A DNA stretch of 64,000 nucleotides from Legionella qingyii. Its GTDB lineage: Bacteria > Pseudomonadota > Gammaproteobacteria > Legionellales > Legionellaceae. The notes below the pieces were generated by a model. That model saw only the letters and a program-made list of their open reading frames with translations. It did not search any database and had not been told where the DNA came from. Positions within the stretch are counted from its first letter, which is position 1, and the number at the start of each line of letters is the position of its first letter. Below, piece by piece: positions 8,573 through 16,668 of the stretch. Both the position numbers and the translations under genes were made by a program. The DNA is taken from assembly GCF_003184185.1 (NCBI RefSeq), contig NZ_QHJG01000018.1, positions 7,382 to 71,381 of the forward strand, given 5' to 3'.

Positions 8573-9970
8573 TTAAATTCGAATATTAATAAACTGCCAA
8601 GGGTCGCTTTGGTCCGTATCTTTATTATTTGAATTGCTCCGGTCCTGTAGGGGATTCCAATTTGTATAATAACCCCCGACTTTACCAAGATAAGGGAGGG
8701 CGAGACTCAAAATATACTCATGGTCCATATCTTCAGGCTCTATAATTCCACGCTCTGGGTTTTTAATAGCCCAAATCAAACCCGATAAAACTCCAGCTGC
8801 AACTTGTAAGCTTGTAGCATTATTATGATTAACTAATTTTCTGGCTTCATGTATAGATAGATAAGAGCCATACCAATAAGCTCCATTTTTATTTCCCATT
8901 AATAACACTCCGAGTTCATCAGTGCCATCAACAATCTCTTTTAAAATAATTCGTTTTTCTTTTTGTGGTCTGTATTTTCTTTGCACGAGTTCTTTTAAAG
9001 ATAAAATAGCATCAGGGCAGGGATGATAAGCATAATGAACTGTGGGTCTGTAATATACTTTATTATCTTTTTTCAAAGTTAAATATTCTGCAATAGATAA
9101 AGACTCAGCGTGAGTAATTAAAAAACCATTAATAGGGCCAGAGTTTGGGGTCCAGGTACGGACTAGAGTCTCGGCTCCTGGCTGACTAAGATATATGCCG
9201 CAATTTGAGCCAAAGTCGTGATGATTTGCATCATGCGGCCAATGACGTTCATGGCTTCCCCAGCCCAGTTCGGCAGGTCGAAGCGCTTCAGAAATTAAGG
9301 CATCGACGGACCATGTATTTATAAATTCATCTGTTTTTTTAGTTTGAGAGGAAATTTGAGTATCATGTTCAGAAATATGGATCGTTTTTATATCAAGATC
9401 ATGGGCTAATTGAGCCCATTCCACAGGTTTTTGTGGTAGATTACCCTGCCACTTGTTATCGTTAGCGACATTCCATAACGCTTGTTTAAGAAAGTGAGAG
9501 ACCAGCCCAGGATTAGCTCCATGGGTTAAAACTGCGGTAGGGCCCTGCTTTTTATGTTGTAATGTCGCATCTCGCAGAGCATAATTAGAAAGTAGTTGAT
9601 TCGAATCGCTATACCTTTTCTCCCAAGATTCAGCGGCAGCATCCAAATACAATATTTTATTTAACTGGCAATATTTTATTAAATCAATAGTCGATACCCC
9701 TACGGATAAATTTAACAAAAAATCACCAGGTTTAAGAATAGAGGACAAAAGTTCTTGGTAATTCTGTTCTTCAACAGCAATTTTTTGGAATGAAACGTTA
9801 TAATTTTTTGCTACATCTGCGCCAAGATTATGTTTTGAGAGGATGTAAATTTGCGATGGATCTAATTTAAGACATTGAAATAAGAGTGGCAATATTGCTT
9901 GGCCAATACTTCCGAATCCAAGAATCAGAATTTTATTTTTAAATGCTATTTGAGTCTCAAATTTATCCAT
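8573..9970 (-). CDS. Homospermidine synthase
   Basis: The 465-residue product matches bacterial homospermidine synthase, an NAD-dependent enzyme that joins two putrescine (or spermidine and putrescine) units. It shows an N-terminal Rossmann fold with the dinucleotide motif ILGFGSIGQAILP, then LDAAAESWEKRY, THGANPGLVSHF and RTWTPNSGPINGFLITHAE, which are characteristic of this saccharopine-dehydrogenase-like family. The start at 9970 (MDKFETQIAF) follows GGGGGAAT; a further in-frame ATG seven codons upstream has no ribosome binding site. It is single-gene and divergent from an aldehyde dehydrogenase/aminotransferase pair that could act on amine-derived aldehydes, suggesting a polyamine-related neighbourhood. 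Expected location: cytoplasm. Confidence 0.9.
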   Translation of the reverse strand: MDKFETQIAFKNKILILGFGSIGQAILPLLFQCLKLDPSQIYILSKHNLGADVAKNYNVSFQKIAVEEQNYQELLSSILKPGDFLLNLSVGVSTIDLIKYCQLNKILYLDAAAESWEKRYSDSNQLLSNYALRDATLQHKKQGPTAVLTHGANPGLVSHFLKQALWNVANDNKWQGNLPQKPVEWAQLAHDLDIKTIHISEHDTQISSQTKKTDEFINTWSVDALISEALRPAELGWGSHERHWPHDANHHDFGSNCGIYLSQPGAETLVRTWTPNSGPINGFLITHAESLSIAEYLTLKKDNKVYYRPTVHYAYHPCPDAILSLKELVQRKYRPQKEKRIILKEIVDGTDELGVLLMGNKNGAYWYGSYLSIHEARKLVNHNNATSLQVAAGVLSGLIWAIKNPERGIIEPEDMDHEYILSLALPYLGKVGGYYTNWNPLQDRSNSNNKDTDQSDPWQFINIRI

Positions 9971-10178
9971 AATTCCCCCAAATAGAAACATCTATAATTA
10001 TGAAAAAAGAGGTTTCCAGAGTGTTTAACCAAATCAATTTACTTAACCATCATATTTTAAGTTTAGCTCACAAAGATAATCTAATTCTAAAATTTTAACT
10101 ATTTGATGCGGCATAGTGAAATGATATGCTGATTAGGTCCACTAATTGGTGAATGTAGGTTTTTCTGATTCGGCGGTG

Positions 10179-10276
10179 ATTTTTCCTCACAAGGAAAAAT
10201 TAATTTTATAATCCGAACGGATCTACAGATTTACAGTTTAAATTTCGCCGAGTTGACTTTCCTTGTAGACTGTAAA
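10179..10276. promoter_or_regulatory. Divergent intergenic region with hairpin and inverted TTTACAGT sites
   Basis: The 376-bp gap between homospermidine synthase and the aldehyde dehydrogenase holds a perfect hairpin, ATTTTTCCT-CACA-AGGAAAAAT (10179-10200), and two inverted sites, TTTACAGT (10230-10237) and ACTGTAAA (10269-10276), centred about 39 bp apart. These could be regulator sites for one or both divergent promoters. No promoter boxes were assigned with confidence. Confidence 0.35.
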
Positions 10277-10346
10277 CTATTCTGCGACAGAACCAAACTC
10301 AAGTGGTAAAGGAACTTATCGCGCTCAATAAAAAGGGACTCAATAA

Positions 10347-11813
10347 ATGAAAAATTATGAAATGTATATTGATGGAAAATTTACTTTAGCCATAAGCGGG
10401 AACACTCGCGACATTATTGATCCCGGTAATGGCCAATTGCTTGCAAAAGTTCCAGAAAGTGCCAAAGAAGATGTTTTGCTCGCCATCAAGGCTGCACGTA
10501 AGGCTTTCGATGAAGGTGGTTGGAGAAAAACATCAGCGCTTGATCGAAGTAAACTATTGTTCAAGGTTGCTGATTTGATTCGTGCTAATGCAAAAATGTT
10601 AGCGGAGCTTGAAACACGAAATTGTGGAAAACCTTTGTTAGAGGCAGAATATGATGTGATCGATGCAGCCAATTGCTTTGAATTTTATGCTGGGCTCACT
10701 ACTAAAATTCATGGCGAAACCATGTCGGTTCCAGCAAACTCTTTTAGTTATGTTATACGGGAGCCTATAGGGGTATGCGGACAAATTATTCCCTGGAATT
10801 TCCCACTCGTTATGGCTGCCTGGAAGATTGCTCCAGCACTTGCAGCAGGAAATACCATAATATTAAAACCTTCAGAATTGACACCGATAACTGCACTTGA
10901 GTTATTCAAACTTATTGATCAATGCGGATTTCCAGCTGGTGTAGTGAATCTTGTTACTGGCCCCGGCGTGGAAGTGGGTGAAGAATTAGCAATGAATCCA
11001 ATGGTGGATAAAGTTGCATTCACAGGTGGGACAGTTACTGGCAAAAAAATAATGCAGGCCGCTACAGGAAATTTGAAGAAAATATCCTTGGAGCTGGGTG
11101 GAAAAAATCCAAATATTGTATTTGCAGACTGTGATCTTGAGATGGCAATTGATGGTGCTCTTTTCGGCGCTTTTGCCAATCAAGGTGAAGTTTGTTCCTC
11201 TGGATCTCGTTTAATCGTTGAGCGTTCTATTCACAAGAAAATGGTGGAAGGGATGTTGAAAAAAATTCCAAATATCAAGCTTGGCCATGGTTTAGATTGT
11301 GGTGTCAAAATGGGCTCACTGGTTTCAGGTGCTCACCGTGAAAAAGTAGAACAGTACATCAAGATAGGGATTGATGAAGGTGCAAAATTGATTTGTGGCG
11401 GGAAGCGTCCTACAGGTGACGTTTTTGAAAAAGGAAATTTTTTTGAGCCAACTATTTTTGATGAGGTGAAGCCTACAATGCGTATCGCTCGAGAAGAAAT
11501 TTTTGGTCCGGTACTCGCAGTCATCCCTTTTGATACGGAAGAAGAAGCAATTCAAATTGCAAACGATACCGATTATGGTTTGGCAGCAGCTGTGTGGACT
11601 AAGGATCTTACTCGTGCTCATCGCGTGACCTCTCAAATTCGTGCCGGAATTCTTTGGGTAAACCACTACCATCCAACTCATAATGAAATGCCTTGGGGCG
11701 GATACAAACAAAGTGGATCAGGACGTGAGTTAGGTTTGTATGGAATCGAAAGCTATCTTGAAATCAAGCAGGTGAATATTAATCTAGATGATGAACCAAT
11801 TGGGTGGTATTAA
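10347..11813 (+). CDS. NAD(P)-dependent aldehyde dehydrogenase
   Basis: The 488-residue enzyme belongs to the ALDH superfamily. Visible residues are the oxyanion Asn151 (IIPWNFPL), the general base Glu249 (LELGGKNP), the nucleophile Cys283 (NQGEVCSSGSR), the FTGGTVTGKKI cofactor segment and EEIFGPVL near the C-terminus. The overall pattern is closest to betaine-aldehyde/gamma-aminobutyraldehyde dehydrogenases, but the substrate is not fixed by sequence. It overlaps the following class III aminotransferase by one base (stop TAA and start ATG share the A at 11813), so the two are translationally coupled. A transaminase plus aldehyde dehydrogenase can take an amino group off an omega-amine and oxidise the resulting aldehyde. 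Confidence 0.9.
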   Translation: MKNYEMYIDGKFTLAISGNTRDIIDPGNGQLLAKVPESAKEDVLLAIKAARKAFDEGGWRKTSALDRSKLLFKVADLIRANAKMLAELETRNCGKPLLEAEYDVIDAANCFEFYAGLTTKIHGETMSVPANSFSYVIREPIGVCGQIIPWNFPLVMAAWKIAPALAAGNTIILKPSELTPITALELFKLIDQCGFPAGVVNLVTGPGVEVGEELAMNPMVDKVAFTGGTVTGKKIMQAATGNLKKISLELGGKNPNIVFADCDLEMAIDGALFGAFANQGEVCSSGSRLIVERSIHKKMVEGMLKKIPNIKLGHGLDCGVKMGSLVSGAHREKVEQYIKIGIDEGAKLICGGKRPTGDVFEKGNFFEPTIFDEVKPTMRIAREEIFGPVLAVIPFDTEEEAIQIANDTDYGLAAAVWTKDLTRAHRVTSQIRAGILWVNHYHPTHNEMPWGGYKQSGSGRELGLYGIESYLEIKQVNINLDDEPIGWY

Positions 11814-13129
11814 TGAATCAAATTAATATTAAAACACAAATACCGGGACCAAAATCACAAAAATTAATGGAGCAGCGTTATAAACATGTTGCGCGAGGTC
11901 CATTTCACGCTACTCCCATCTTTGTGGAACGAGCAAAAGGTTCATTTGTAGAGGATGTAGATGGAAATGTATTCTTGGATTTCTCATCTGGAATTGGTGT
12001 GGTGAATACAGGGCACTGTCCCGATACGCTGGTCAATGCAGTCAAGGCACAGGTTGATAAATTCATGCACACGAGTTTTAATATTCTTCCTTATGAAGGC
12101 TATATCAAGGTGTGTGAAAAATTAAATTATCACACTCCCGGTTGTTTCGAAAAAAAATCAATCCTATTGAATTCGGGAGCTGAGGCTGTAGAAAATGCGA
12201 TTAAAGTTGCTCGTGCCTATACTGGAAAGCAAGCCGTGATTTGTTTTGATCATGCTTACCATGGTCGTACTTACATGGCTATGGCACTTACCGCAAAGAA
12301 TAAACCCTATAAGCATGGATTTGGTCCATTTCTTTCAGAGGTTTATCGTGCTCCCATTCCATATGAGTATCGTTGGCAGGGAAAAAATTGTGTCGAAGAA
12401 TGTTTCAACGATTTTTCTGAACTCGTTAATTTGCGTGTGGGTGTTGAAAATACCGCTGCAGTGATTTTAGAACCCGTGTTAGGGGAAGGGGGATTCATAC
12501 AATTCCCAGTTCCATTTTTACAAAAGCTTCGCGAGTTTTGTTCTGCAAACAAAATTGTTTTCATCGCCGATGAAATTCAATCAGGTTTTGGTCGTACAGG
12601 AAATCTATTTGCAATGAAAACAATGGGCGTGGAGCCTGATCTTACGCTGACAGCAAAGGGGTTGGGTGGTGGAACAGTGATTGCTGGTGTAACAGGAAAA
12701 GCTGAAATGATGGATGCTGCAATGGTGGGTGGGTTGGGTGGAACCTTTGGCGGAAATCCACTGAGTTGTGCAGCAGCTCTTGAAGTATTCAAAATCTTTG
12801 AAGAGGAAGGGCTTTTGCGTCATGTTGCGAGTCTTTCAAAAGTACTTCATTCCAGGCTTTCTGGATTTAAAGAAAAATATAAAATAGTAGGTGATGTTCG
12901 TGGTTTAGGTGTTATGCAGGCGCTCGAACTGGTGGAAGATAAGAGTACGAAGGTACCAAATAAAGAAATGGCGGACAGATTAACAAGATTTTGTTTAGAG
13001 CGTGGACTGGTAATTCTTAGCTGCGGAGGATATGGAAATGTAATTCGCCTCCTTATGCCTCTTTCGACAGAGATAAAAGATTTGGAAATTGGACTTTCTA
13101 TCATTGAGGAAGGACTCAAAACCTTATAA
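11813..13129 (+). CDS. Class III PLP-dependent aminotransferase (GABA/polyamine aminotransferase-like)
   Basis: The 438-residue product has the class III fold: SGAEAVENAIKVAR (phosphate-binding), HAYHGRTYMAMALT, the Asp253 pyridine-nitrogen contact in IADEIQSGFGRTG, the Schiff-base Lys282 in TLTAKGLGGG and the late GGTFGGNPLSCAAALEV segment. These phrases are closest to 4-aminobutyrate and related omega-amino-acid aminotransferases. The ATG at 11813 is used; an upstream in-frame GTG at 11804 lies inside the dehydrogenase. Cotranscribed with the aldehyde dehydrogenase. The amine donor could be GABA, putrescine or another omega-amine; sequence alone does not decide. Confidence 0.88.
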   Translation: MNQINIKTQIPGPKSQKLMEQRYKHVARGPFHATPIFVERAKGSFVEDVDGNVFLDFSSGIGVVNTGHCPDTLVNAVKAQVDKFMHTSFNILPYEGYIKVCEKLNYHTPGCFEKKSILLNSGAEAVENAIKVARAYTGKQAVICFDHAYHGRTYMAMALTAKNKPYKHGFGPFLSEVYRAPIPYEYRWQGKNCVEECFNDFSELVNLRVGVENTAAVILEPVLGEGGFIQFPVPFLQKLREFCSANKIVFIADEIQSGFGRTGNLFAMKTMGVEPDLTLTAKGLGGGTVIAGVTGKAEMMDAAMVGGLGGTFGGNPLSCAAALEVFKIFEEEGLLRHVASLSKVLHSRLSGFKEKYKIVGDVRGLGVMQALELVEDKSTKVPNKEMADRLTRFCLERGLVILSCGGYGNVIRLLMPLSTEIKDLEIGLSIIEEGLKTL

Positions 13130-13243
13130 AAAGAAGTGCAATATAAGTGGCGTGAGCAAGTGTGCCTAAATGCGTTAAAAGTCAAAAATCGCTAAAATGT
13201 TCTATATTTAACCATGATGGTTAAACTTCAAGGAGGAATAGAA

Positions 13244-13546
13244 ATGCATAAAAAGAACATTTGGTCGATAGTATTAACACTTTTAATTTCTTCATGCTTC
13301 ATTTTTACAGAAGCTCAGGCTGCATCGGTAAATGTTGACCACCTGTCACAATGTATGGCAGCTTGTAAAGGAAATAAAGGCTGTGTTGATAATTGCGTTT
13401 CGAAGGATACTACGCGAGGGTTGAGTAAAGATATTCTTCAATGCCTTGCTGGTTGTGGTCTAGGAGTCACCTCGACAGCGAGTGATGCAACCCTAAAAGA
13501 GCAAATCAAAGCCTGCTGTCAAGGTTGTCTCAATGCGATGCATTAA
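13244..13546 (+). CDS. Small exported Cys-rich protein (100 aa)
   Basis: The ATG at 13244 follows AAGGAGGAAT. Residues 1-26 form a signal peptide (KKN, hydrophobic WSIVLTLLISSCFIF, AQA cleavage site). The mature part has eight cysteines, mostly as CxxxC pairs: CMAACKGNKGCVDNC near its start, CLAGC in the middle and CCQGC near the end. It is predicted periplasmic or secreted, with disulfides likely. A second small Cys-rich exported protein follows 74 bp later. No family is recognised. Confidence 0.7.
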   Translation: MHKKNIWSIVLTLLISSCFIFTEAQAASVNVDHLSQCMAACKGNKGCVDNCVSKDTTRGLSKDILQCLAGCGLGVTSTASDATLKEQIKACCQGCLNAMH

Positions 13547-13620
13547 CGCAGCAATGAATAAAAAATTAAAATTTAGCCTAAATTTTAAATTGACACGAAA
13601 AAATAGTGAAGGAGCATGTT

Positions 13621-13830
13621 ATGGATAAGTCATGGAATAAAATTTGTACCATCTTGCTGGGAGCAGTAATTACTATTGGCTTTAGTAATTTGGCAGTTGC
13701 TGATGATGCATGCAAAGCAAAATGCGAAGTCAACTCTAAAAGTTGTACCAAAGGATGCGATGGGAATACCGATTGCATATTAAACTGCTCTGATACACGA
13801 GATAGTTGTGTTCAAGGCTGTGGTGATTAG
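13621..13830 (+). CDS. Small exported Cys-rich protein (69 aa)
   Basis: The ATG at 13621 follows AAGGAG. A signal peptide (hydrophobic ILLGAVITIGFSNLAVA then DDA) precedes a mature peptide of about 40 residues with eight cysteines. They form four CxxxC pairs: CKAKC, CTKGC, CILNC and CVQGC. The even spacing suggests two helices cross-linked by disulfides, or metal binding. Its neighbour at 13244-13546 has the same design, so the pair may be an old duplication or a functional couple. Unknown function. Confidence 0.7.
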   Translation: MDKSWNKICTILLGAVITIGFSNLAVADDACKAKCEVNSKSCTKGCDGNTDCILNCSDTRDSCVQGCGD

Positions 13831-13870
13831 CAAGAAACGCTCTATTTAGCATGAGTTTTACACAATATAG

Positions 13871-13925
13871 AAAAGGAATAGTGACCTGAGAAAGCAGCTT
13901 TTTTATTCTTATTGCTATTCCTTTT
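13871..13925. terminator. Long-arm stem-loop between convergent genes
   Basis: AAAAGGAATAG (13871-13881) pairs perfectly with CTATTCCTTTT (13915-13925) across a 33-base loop that itself contains a T-rich stretch. It lies between the end of the small Cys-rich gene and the end of the oppositely transcribed zinc-ribbon gene, the expected place for a bidirectional terminator. Confidence 0.5.
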
Positions 13926-13933
13926 AACCTTTC

Positions 13934-15232
13934 TTAGTTAATAATCCATGACTCAAACATCCCCTTGGCGGTAGAGAGATCTTTTTCATATTGTTTTATT
14001 GGTGAAGCATAGCTCCAGGTATAAAAAGCTAATCCATCATCCCTTAAGAAGATTATATACATTTGCTTAAATTCTTTATTTTTATATTTGTAAGTAAAAA
14101 CCAAGAATTCTCCATGAAATCTCTTAGGATTTTGGGGCAGATTTATCTCTCCTTGTTGTAATAACTTAGGGTCTTTGGTATTCGCAAAAATCTGAGATTT
14201 TAAATCATCTTTTAATTCTTGAATGGTTGAGTATGTTCCTTTATTTTTTTTGGTCAACAGCGTCTGGATGGTAATTGTTGTGTTGTAAGAATCAGTGCCT
14301 TTTTTACCTTTAAAGTGAACAGTTCCTTTTCCTGGTTTAATATATTCCCAGTTACTAGGATATTTTAGGGAGTATCTACTGTTTTTATTATCGAAATTCA
14401 CCCATGTAAATTCCTCAGATGTCGATAAGTTTGGTGGAGTGAATTTTTTATGATCTATATCTATTCCTGCCCCAGTATAACTTACCTTAATATTTAAAAT
14501 CTTCCATGCTCCATCTTCCCATATTAAGCGATATTCAATTGGTGTCTTTGCGCCATCTTTTGCCGTCAGGGTTCCTTTAACAAATCCTATATTATTTTCA
14601 ATGATTCGTTCATTAAAAAATGCGCTCTCATTATTCGTTAATGAAGGATACTGATTTATAAATTTTTTAAAATCAGAAAGAGAGGTCGCTTTTTGGAAGT
14701 CTTTTGAAGTATAGGAGTATGCTTTTTCAACATTACCAGATTTTAATGCACTAAGCTGATGATCAATGGAGTAAATCAAGCCACTTGTAAGAAACAATAC
14801 AATCGCAAATACCGTACCAACAAAGAGTAAAAACCAGGCGCCAATAATCCCAATTATCATCATTGCTTTTTTTAATGGAGATGGATTTTTTGTTAGTTGA
14901 ATCAAGTTGCCATTTTTATCTTCAAATTTGTTAGTAACTAAAAGAAGTAAATCGATTAAATACCATATGCCAAGTCCTCCTACTGTAAGGAGCATTAATA
15001 AGCCGGTAGTTATTTTTCCTACATAAATTCGATGAATCCCTAAAACTCCTAAAAATAAACCTAAAATGAGTACAAGAATGGGGGATTTCTGAGAACTTTC
15101 TTTGCCGGTGTATGGCTTTTGTGTCTGAGAGAAAGAAGAATCTGCTTCTATAGATGCGCCGCATTTACTACAAAACTGGGCATCTTGTGTTAGGTTATTT
15201 CCACAATGCTTACAAAATTTAGATGCATCCAT
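13934..15232 (-). CDS. Zinc-ribbon, TM2-domain membrane protein
   Basis: The 432-residue product begins with a zinc ribbon (Cys7, Cys10, Cys21, Cys24 in two CxxC knuckles). A TM2 domain follows at about 48-105, with LGLFLGVLGIHRIYVGK and LLTVGGLGIWYLIDL, then a further membrane helix near 125-155. A DUF4864-like segment (about 158-250, FQKATSLSDFKKFI, IWEDGAWKIL) and a C-terminal soluble domain (about 275-432) resembling PsbP/lipoprotein-type folds (SRYSLKYPSNWEYIKPG) complete it. The start follows GGAGAG. Such proteins are common in bacteria, and their role is not known. The soluble C-terminal half probably faces the periplasm. Confidence 0.8.
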   Translation of the reverse strand: MDASKFCKHCGNNLTQDAQFCSKCGASIEADSSFSQTQKPYTGKESSQKSPILVLILGLFLGVLGIHRIYVGKITTGLLMLLTVGGLGIWYLIDLLLLVTNKFEDKNGNLIQLTKNPSPLKKAMMIIGIIGAWFLLFVGTVFAIVLFLTSGLIYSIDHQLSALKSGNVEKAYSYTSKDFQKATSLSDFKKFINQYPSLTNNESAFFNERIIENNIGFVKGTLTAKDGAKTPIEYRLIWEDGAWKILNIKVSYTGAGIDIDHKKFTPPNLSTSEEFTWVNFDNKNSRYSLKYPSNWEYIKPGKGTVHFKGKKGTDSYNTTITIQTLLTKKNKGTYSTIQELKDDLKSQIFANTKDPKLLQQGEINLPQNPKRFHGEFLVFTYKYKNKEFKQMYIIFLRDDGLAFYTWSYASPIKQYEKDLSTAKGMFESWIIN

Positions 15233-15405
15233 GCTTACTCTCCAATGTAATATCGAGCCAGTTCGAATAGACTCTAAATTCTATAGGCTAGATCTTGATA
15301 TCTTACTTTTATATATAGATTAAATTTTAATAAACTCAATAAATCTTATCTAAAATAGGAGATTTCCTACAAAAGGTTTCAATATATTGCTTCGAGGAGA
15401 TAACC

Positions 15406-15570
15406 ATGCAAGAAAATATATTCAATTGCTTCAATGATCGGCTAAGGGAACTCAAGCTGCATCTCACTGCCTACATCCCGCGAGATGAATTGCAACAGCC
15501 CCTAGCTGATTTTATTACAAAAAAAATTAATAAAGATTTTTTATTAACGCTTCTTTTCTATTGTCTGTAA
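15406..15570 (+). CDS. Small 54-aa protein overlapping the cvfB-like 3' end
   Basis: The frame starts ATG at 15406 seven bases after a strong CGAGGAGA ribosome binding site, runs 54 codons (MQENIFNCFNDRLRELKLHL...) and stops at TAA 15568-15570. Its last 27 bases overlap, antisense, the 3' end of the cvfB-like gene. The first 45 residues are amphipathic and charged; the end (DFLLTLLFYCL) is hydrophobic. A short promoter-like AT-rich stretch lies upstream (15305-15345). It may be an intact small gene or the 5' remnant of a longer one. No family is recognised. Confidence 0.5.
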   Translation: MQENIFNCFNDRLRELKLHLTAYIPRDELQQPLADFITKKINKDFLLTLLFYCL

Positions 15571-16389
15571 ACGAATTCCGTTCTCTTCAATATCAATCAA
15601 ACCGCGTTTATAAAGTTGTCCCAATGCACTTTTAAAATTTTTTTTACTCTCGGCAAATGCCTGCTGAATTTCTGCAGGAGAGCTTTTATCATGTAAAGCC
15701 AAAAAACCACCGGATTGTTCAATCTTGGATATAATGCGCTGCGCTAATTCATTAATAGTGTTTTGCCCTATTTGTCTCAAAGTAATATCAATTTTGCCAT
15801 CATCACGTACCTTTTTAATGTACCCTTTCATTTTTTGGCCATAAATTAATGTTTGAAAAATATCACCTGCATGGATTAATCCCCAGTGACTGTCGTTGAT
15901 AATTACTTTTCTTCCAAGCGGTGTACTCTCTGCAATAAGTAAACTAACTTCCTCACCTGGCTTAAAGTTAGCTGTTGTCTTATCCAAAAAATAATCGATT
16001 TTTGAGCTTGCAATAATGCGTCCCTGATTATCTTGCTTTAAATAAACAAGATAAGATTTACCAATTTCCATGGGCCGGTGTTGTTCTGGTTTGGGCACCA
16101 ATAAATCCTTATCTAATCCCCAATCAAGAAAAGCTCCTACAGGATTTACATCAATTACTTTTAAAAATGCACAGCTGCCTAGTTTGGCAAGAGGATGCCT
16201 GGTTGTTGCTATAATTTTGTCGTCTGAATCAAAATAGACAAAAACATCCAGTACATCACCAACCAAAGCGCCTTTAGGGACCGATTTATTGGGTAATAAA
16301 ATTTCCCCCCACTCTCCTCCTTGAAGATATACTCCAAAAGGAGCTTCCCGTACCATTTTCAATTTATTAAATTGCCCAATTTTTATCAT
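15544..16389 (-). CDS. CvfB/YitL-type S1-domain RNA-binding protein
   Basis: The 281-residue product has the CvfB architecture: tandem S1-like beta-barrels (MVREAPFGVYLQG, VIDVNPVGAFLDWGLDKDLLVP, then ESTPLGRKVIINDSHWGLIHAGDIF) and a C-terminal winged helix (KSSPAEIQQAFAESKKNFKSALGQLYKRGLI). CvfB-like proteins bind RNA and affect expression of virulence factors in Staphylococcus; the function in Legionella is not established. The ATG at 16389 (MIKIGQFN) fits the family start better than the ATG two codons upstream. Monocistronic, and convergent with the small gene at 15406. Confidence 0.88.
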   Translation of the reverse strand: MIKIGQFNKLKMVREAPFGVYLQGGEWGEILLPNKSVPKGALVGDVLDVFVYFDSDDKIIATTRHPLAKLGSCAFLKVIDVNPVGAFLDWGLDKDLLVPKPEQHRPMEIGKSYLVYLKQDNQGRIIASSKIDYFLDKTTANFKPGEEVSLLIAESTPLGRKVIINDSHWGLIHAGDIFQTLIYGQKMKGYIKKVRDDGKIDITLRQIGQNTINELAQRIISKIEQSGGFLALHDKSSPAEIQQAFAESKKNFKSALGQLYKRGLIDIEENGIRLQTIEKKR

Positions 16390-16628
16390 GACCAAACTCG
16401 TTTTTTCATATATAAGTCAAGCTTAACACAGAATGTGTGTATTATTTATTAATGTTGTAGCCAAATTATTAACTGATAGTTGTATGGGTAGGACTATCTA
16501 TGATGTTATAGCCGCATAACAAAGTGGAGATACAAGGTTGATGCATTTTGACCCAACACAAAAATCCACTCAAAAATATGTATTTCAAGGCATTTTAAAC
16601 ATATGTTGCAAATTGATTAATAAAAGAA

Positions 16629-16668
16629 AATAATCGGCTCCTAATTTTGTTTCAAAGAGTCGATTATT
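16629..16668 (+). promoter_or_regulatory. 5'-UTR hairpin abutting the start codon of the papain-like protease
   Basis: AATAATCGGCTC (16629-16640) can pair with GAGTCGATTATT (16657-16668), with one mismatch in twelve, leaving a 16-base loop. The 3' arm ends at the base before the ATG (16669), and the only Shine-Dalgarno-like bases (AAAGAG, 16654-16659) sit at the loop-stem border. Such a fold would hide the translation start, as in RNA thermometers or other translational switches. Confidence 0.5.

Noticed and set aside
10355..12823. Several antisense frames across the dehydrogenase and aminotransferase genes
   Set aside because: Shadows of two strongly supported enzyme genes; no ribosome binding sites.
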